Below are positions 15,416-19,627 of a stretch of DNA of 19,627 nt, one piece after another. Origin of the DNA: JAVBKP01 sp031553975 (GTDB taxonomy: Bacteria > Bacillota > Clostridia > Peptostreptococcales > Anaerovoracaceae). Positions within the stretch are counted from its first letter, which is position 1; each line of letters opens with the position of its first letter. The DNA lies in NCBI GenBank assembly GCA_031553975.1, contig JAVBKP010000041.1, positions 1 to 19,627 on the forward strand, in the 5' to 3' direction. The translations under genes were made by a program, and so were the position numbers. The notes under the pieces are model-generated. The model saw only the letters and a list, made by a program, of their open reading frames with translations, had not been told where the DNA came from and searched no databases.

Positions 15416-16585
15416 ATGAGAAAAAGTCTAATAGTACTAGTTTTTATTACTGCATTGGGGATGACAGGATGCGCCCCAGCGGTGAATACCAGCTCAGATG
15501 CGAGCAGTGAAAGTGCAATAAATGCAATGACTGTAGATGTTATCACAGCCAAATCAGAAGAAATTGACGGGAATCTTACATATAAAGGAACCATTCTCCC
15601 ATCAGAGCTTGCTGTGGTCAGTACAAAGGCTTCGGGAAAAGTAGAGCAAATCCTATTTGAGAACGGGGATATGGTTCAGGCCGGCGCCCCATTGATTATT
15701 TTGGATAAAAAAGATTATCAATTCCAGCTATCCCAAGCAAGAAATCAATTGGCAGCCAGTCAAAGCCAATATCAGATTGCAAAAAACCAAGCGGATGTTG
15801 CAAGAACTGGGCTTGATACAGTTAGATACAACTATGACCGAACAAAATTGCTCTATGAAGCAGGGGCTATCTCCAAAATGGAATTTGAAAACATGGAGAT
15901 GACGTACAAGAAGGCCCAAGGTGACTCAAAAAGCGCTGATTCTGGTGTGAACGCAGCACAGGTGGGTATCCGAAATGCCAACACAAACATTGCCATGTTA
16001 AATGATATTATAGCCAATACTGTGGTCAAAGCACCAATTGCAGGAATGGTGGACGAAAAAATGGTGGTGCTAGGTCAGTTTGCAGCACCAGAGGCGGGCG
16101 CCCTGGCTAAAATTAAAGTTACCACGCCAATTCACGCCATTATTCAAGTGCAACAGGATGACCTTAGTAGTATAACCCAAGGCCTAAAGGCAGATGTGAA
16201 TTTTGACGGACAGCATTTTGAAGGTGTGGTAAAGACCATTGATGCCTCAGCGAGTCTTGAGGCTAGAACCTTTAACGTAAGAATTGAGATCCCCAATGAG
16301 ACATTAGCCCTAAAACCAGGTGTTTTTGTAGAAGTAGCTATTAGCACAGGGGCAAAGCAAAAGGGAATCATGGTTCCTATTCAAGTGCTTTCTGGAACAC
16401 AAGACAACTATGCTGTATTTGTATACAAAGAGGGCGTAGCCCGTAAAGTCAGTGTGGAGACAGGAACTATTAAAGACAATCGCATAGAGATATTATCAGG
16501 TATACAAGAAGGCGATAAAATCATAACAACCAACCTAAGCACCATACAAGATGGCTATCAGGTCAACGCAAAAGAGGGGGCATAA
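15416..16585 (+). CDS. RND efflux pump membrane fusion (adaptor) lipoprotein
   Basis: A 389-residue HlyD/AcrA-type adaptor. A signal peptide ends in GMTGC, with Cys19 as the lipidation site, so the protein is membrane-anchored outside the cytoplasm. Domains in order: first lipoyl half about 62-98 (KASGKVEQILFENGDMVQAG), an alpha-helical hairpin about 100-200, second lipoyl half about 202-235 (VVKAPIAGMVDEKMV), beta-barrel about 235-312, and membrane-proximal domain about 313-389. The hairpin is of ordinary length for RND adaptors. GAGGAG at the end of tetR serves as ribosome binding site for ATG 15416, which also gives the proper signal peptide; a start 48 nt upstream would lie inside tetR. 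The RND pump starts 3 nt after its stop. Confidence 0.93.
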   Translation: MRKSLIVLVFITALGMTGCAPAVNTSSDASSESAINAMTVDVITAKSEEIDGNLTYKGTILPSELAVVSTKASGKVEQILFENGDMVQAGAPLIILDKKDYQFQLSQARNQLAASQSQYQIAKNQADVARTGLDTVRYNYDRTKLLYEAGAISKMEFENMEMTYKKAQGDSKSADSGVNAAQVGIRNANTNIAMLNDIIANTVVKAPIAGMVDEKMVVLGQFAAPEAGALAKIKVTTPIHAIIQVQQDDLSSITQGLKADVNFDGQHFEGVVKTIDASASLEARTFNVRIEIPNETLALKPGVFVEVAISTGAKQKGIMVPIQVLSGTQDNYAVFVYKEGVARKVSVETGTIKDNRIEILSGIQEGDKIITTNLSTIQDGYQVNAKEGA

Positions 16586-16588
16586 TCC

Positions 16589-19500
16589 ATGAAGATTACA
16601 GATATTAGCTTAAAGCGCCCTGTTTTTGTCACTGTAATTTTCATTTTTTTATTGTTAGTAGGACTGCTTAGCTATGTATCGCTTCCCATCAATGACATGC
16701 CAGCGGCGGACCTTCCCATTGTTGCAGTAGTAGTAGTGGAACCAGGGGTATCGGCAGAGGATATTTCTGCTAAAGTGGCAAAGAATGTGGAAGATGCTGT
16801 AGCGCAGATATCAGGCGTAGAGCACGTTACCACTAATATTTCTGAAAGCGTGTGTACCACAATCATCCAGTTCTCTCTTAGCAAATCAGCAGATATTGCA
16901 TCACAAGAGGTTCATGACAAAGTAAGCTCCATTCGTGGTGAGTTGCCAGATGATATTCAGGACCCGATTATCATGAAATATGACCCATCGGCAGCACCAA
17001 TTTTATCACTTGCTGTCATAGGGGATATGGACAAATTAGCCCTTTCTGACTTTATAGAAGAGAATATTACCAAAAAGATTAGTTCTATCAATGGCGTGGG
17101 CAATGTATCTACCTACGGTGATGTGGAAAGAGAAATTCAGATACAACTTGATTCTACCAAGATGGCCTATTATGGCCTAACCACCACAGAGGTTATCAGT
17201 GCCCTCAAAGTGAACAATCTAGATGTTCCTAGTGGGTCCATAGAGAATGAGTCTGAAGAGATTTCCATCAGGACCAATTCCAAAATCCAAAAAATGGAAG
17301 ATTTTAGCAAAATGCTTGTGGCCAAACGTGGTGGAACACAGATTGCACTAGGGGATATTGCCCAGATCGTAGATACCGTAAAAGCCAGGGACTCCATGTC
17401 CCTTTACAATGGGAAAGAAGCCATTGGTCTTGAGATCACGAAGCAATCTGGTGCCAACACAGTAATGGTAGCAGAAAGTATTCAAAAGGAGGTTAAAAAA
17501 CTGCAAGAGACCCTTCCAGAAGGGGTTGAGGTACATATGGCCATCGACAACTCTGTGCCCATTAGAAACCTTGTAGACGAAGTAGTGAAAACCATACTAG
17601 AAGGCTGTATTTTAGCCATATTGGTGGTCTTCATATTCTTAAGAGAGTGGGAAAGTACGTTGATCAGTGCCCTAACACTTCCAATCTCGATTATTTCAAC
17701 GTTTATTGGGCTAAAAATCATGGGATTTTCGCTGAATACCATGTCATTGATGGCCTTATCTCTGGCTGTTGGAATGTTAATTGATGATACCATCGTGGTC
17801 ATCGAGAATATTGTAAGGCACCTTCACATGGGCAAATCGCCTGTCCAGGCGGCCAAAGAGGCCACAGCAGAAATCGGTCTTGCTGTTATGGCAACCACAT
17901 TGGCTGTAGTGGCGGTGTTCGTTCCGATTGCCATGGTACAAGGTATTGTAGGAAGATACTTCATCGAATTTGGTATAACAGTGGCCATCAGTATGTTGGT
18001 TTCCCTATTCGTTTCCTTTACAATGGCGCCACTGATGTCCTCTAGACTGCTCAAGATAGGGCACAAAGAGAGTAAAACGTTTGTTGGAAGATTTTTAGAA
18101 AAATTTAATACGCAATTTGATCGCTTGGCTACGTGGTACGGTAAAGCTCTTAGGTATGTATTGAGCAACCGACTGAAAACATTAGGATTGGCCATGATTT
18201 TGTTCGTAGGAAGCTTGGCGCTGATACCACAGCTTGGCTTTGCCTTTATGCCAAAGGTGGATAACGGAGAGTTAAATGTAGTATGTGAACTTGATGCAGG
18301 GTTGTCATTAGAAGCGGCCCTCAAAAAAGCCCAAGAAGTGCAGGCTGCCATTGAACAGCATGAAGAGGTAGAGTATACATATATTAGCATCAAAAAGAAT
18401 GTCATCCGTGCCCATGTACAAACTGTGGACAAAAATCACAGGGACATGTCCATTGGAGAGTTTGCCCAGATGCTACGAACGGATATGAAAAGCATTGCAG
18501 GAATCAGCAGTTCGGTGAATCAAAGCTCTATTGTGGCTGGCATGGGTGACTATGATGTTACATTCCAAATCACAGGTAACGATTTTGCCGCATTAGAGGC
18601 TTTTGTGGGCAGGGCCAATACACTGCTTCATAGTGATTCACATGCTGTTGATATCAACGTGAATTACAAAATTGGCACACCAGAGGTGAGCCTAGATGTG
18701 AATCGTGACAAAGCTGAGGATTTGAGCGTAAATCCAGGTGCGGCGGCAGAGACCATTAGGACCCTTTACAATGGTATTACTGTAGGAAAATTTGACGATG
18801 GCAGTGGTCGTTATGATATTACGGTTTTGATGAATGATGCCCTTAGAATGGATTTGAACAGCCTAGATGGTATATTGATTCCAAGTAACATCGGCAGAAT
18901 GGTCCCTCTGTCTCAAGTGACAGATATGGTGCTAAAAACAGCCCCAGCAGAACTTCATAGGTATGATAGAATCAATTCCATTGAATTGTCTTGTAACATG
19001 ACAGGGATGCCGTCGGGAGACTTCATCAATATGTATACAGAAAAATTCACCAAGGAGTTGGATTTACCAGAAGGGGTACAAATCAAACAAGGCATGGCCA
19101 ATGAGCAGATGCAAAATGGTATGAGCTCCCTTGTGATTGCATTGGTACTAGGTATCCTATTCCTGTTCATGATTATGGCTGTGCAGTTTGAAAGCTTCAT
19201 CGATCCAATCGCCATCATGTTTTCGTTACCACTGGCTCTCATTGGAGGTATATTGGGACTCTTCATTTGCCGAAGTGAGCTTAGTTTGGTCTCCATGATT
19301 GGGGTCATCATGCTCATGGGACTTGTGGCTAAAAACGCGATTTTGCTCATCGACTTTGCAAAACAACGTATGAGGGAGGGACTTTCTTGCGTGGAGGCAT
19401 TGATAGAAGCGGGAACCATCAGACTTCGTCCCATTATTATGACATCGCTGGCTATGATTTTTGGTATGCTACCACTGGCACTGGCACAAGGGGCTGGTAC

Positions 19501-19627
19501 AGAGTTGAGGGCACCAATGGCCCAGGTAATCATAGGAGGATTGATTTCCTCTACAATGTTGACCTTGTTCATCGTCCCAGTGGCATATACCATGTTAGAC
19601 AAATTTAAAAAACATAAAGTGAAAGAA
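16589..19627 (+). CDS. RND family efflux transporter permease, 3' end beyond the window
   Basis: An open frame of 1013 codons from ATG 16589 to the window edge without a stop. AcrB-type pumps are usually 1,000-1,050 residues, so only a short tail is missing. It exports drugs, lipophilic compounds or lipids, driven by protons. It begins with the typical MKITDISLKRPVFVTVIF helix 1. Helix 4 carries the proton-relay pair Asp399-Asp400 in GMLIDDTIVVIEN. The second half has PQLGFAFMPKVDNGEL, and the proton-relay Lys915 is in LMGLVAKNAILLIDFAKQR. Two large external loops with porter-domain sequence are present (about 40-320 and 545-850). It belongs to the acriflavin-resistance/HAE subgroup. AAGAGGGGGC before the start is the ribosome binding site. 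No TolC-like outer-membrane channel gene is in view. Confidence 0.95.
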   Translation, partial: MKITDISLKRPVFVTVIFIFLLLVGLLSYVSLPINDMPAADLPIVAVVVVEPGVSAEDISAKVAKNVEDAVAQISGVEHVTTNISESVCTTIIQFSLSKSADIASQEVHDKVSSIRGELPDDIQDPIIMKYDPSAAPILSLAVIGDMDKLALSDFIEENITKKISSINGVGNVSTYGDVEREIQIQLDSTKMAYYGLTTTEVISALKVNNLDVPSGSIENESEEISIRTNSKIQKMEDFSKMLVAKRGGTQIALGDIAQIVDTVKARDSMSLYNGKEAIGLEITKQSGANTVMVAESIQKEVKKLQETLPEGVEVHMAIDNSVPIRNLVDEVVKTILEGCILAILVVFIFLREWESTLISALTLPISIISTFIGLKIMGFSLNTMSLMALSLAVGMLIDDTIVVIENIVRHLHMGKSPVQAAKEATAEIGLAVMATTLAVVAVFVPIAMVQGIVGRYFIEFGITVAISMLVSLFVSFTMAPLMSSRLLKIGHKESKTFVGRFLEKFNTQFDRLATWYGKALRYVLSNRLKTLGLAMILFVGSLALIPQLGFAFMPKVDNGELNVVCELDAGLSLEAALKKAQEVQAAIEQHEEVEYTYISIKKNVIRAHVQTVDKNHRDMSIGEFAQMLRTDMKSIAGISSSVNQSSIVAGMGDYDVTFQITGNDFAALEAFVGRANTLLHSDSHAVDINVNYKIGTPEVSLDVNRDKAEDLSVNPGAAAETIRTLYNGITVGKFDDGSGRYDITVLMNDALRMDLNSLDGILIPSNIGRMVPLSQVTDMVLKTAPAELHRYDRINSIELSCNMTGMPSGDFINMYTEKFTKELDLPEGVQIKQGMANEQMQNGMSSLVIALVLGILFLFMIMAVQFESFIDPIAIMFSLPLALIGGILGLFICRSELSLVSMIGVIMLMGLVAKNAILLIDFAKQRMREGLSCVEALIEAGTIRLRPIIMTSLAMIFGMLPLALAQGAGTELRAPMAQVIIGGLISSTMLTLFIVPVAYTMLDKFKKHKVKE

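Noticed and set aside
17824..18432. Minus-strand open frame of 202 codons inside the RND gene
   Set aside because: The plus-strand frame continues through it with conserved RND motifs; the antisense product has no domain.
18955..19602. Minus-strand open frame of 215 codons inside the RND gene
   Set aside because: Shadow of the RND coding frame; Met/Ser/Ile-rich and without a recognisable fold or ribosome binding site.

Overview
The window looks like a chromosomal segment of a low-GC, probably motile anaerobe of the Clostridia (Bacillota). Reasons: AT-rich intergenic regions, strong GGAGG/AGGAGG ribosome binding sites, consensus sigma-A-type promoters, two GH3 glycosidases of a kind common in plant- or polysaccharide-associated Clostridia, a 4Fe-4S ferredoxin-nitroreductase fusion, and a chemoreceptor. 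The species cannot be named from the sequence. No tRNA, rRNA, CRISPR array, insertion sequence or phage gene was seen.

Region 1 (1-8200) is a four-gene rightward operon bounded by hairpins at 1-45 and 8151-8200. In order it encodes a GH3 beta-glycosidase fused to a C-terminal four-helix GtrA-like membrane domain, a family 2 glycosyltransferase, UDP-galactopyranose mutase (glf), and a second GH3 enzyme. The second enzyme has swapped domain order and is anchored by three N-terminal helices and one C-terminal helix. Spacings are 18, 8 and 18 nt. The set suggests making, translocating and trimming a surface glycan that may contain galactofuranose. This is the most unusual part of the window.

Region 2 (8201-11491) carries a methyl-accepting chemotaxis protein with several HAMP-like repeats, preceded by a possible SigD/FliA-type promoter. 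A ferredoxin-nitroreductase follows 33 nt downstream.

Region 3 (11513-14651) is a patch of small membrane-protein genes on alternating strands: an isoprenylcysteine-methyltransferase-like protein (-), a DUF378 protein (-), an unrecognised four-helix protein (+), and an NhaC-type antiporter (-). Two convergent gene pairs end only 21 and 7 nt apart.

Region 4 (14652-19627) starts with a compact divergent promoter region containing a near-perfect 20-bp palindrome over the tetR promoter. A TetR regulator, a lipoprotein RND adaptor and an RND efflux pump follow at 7- and 3-nt gaps. The pump gene is still open at the window edge. The palindrome is placed to let the TetR protein control its own efflux operon and perhaps the divergent antiporter.
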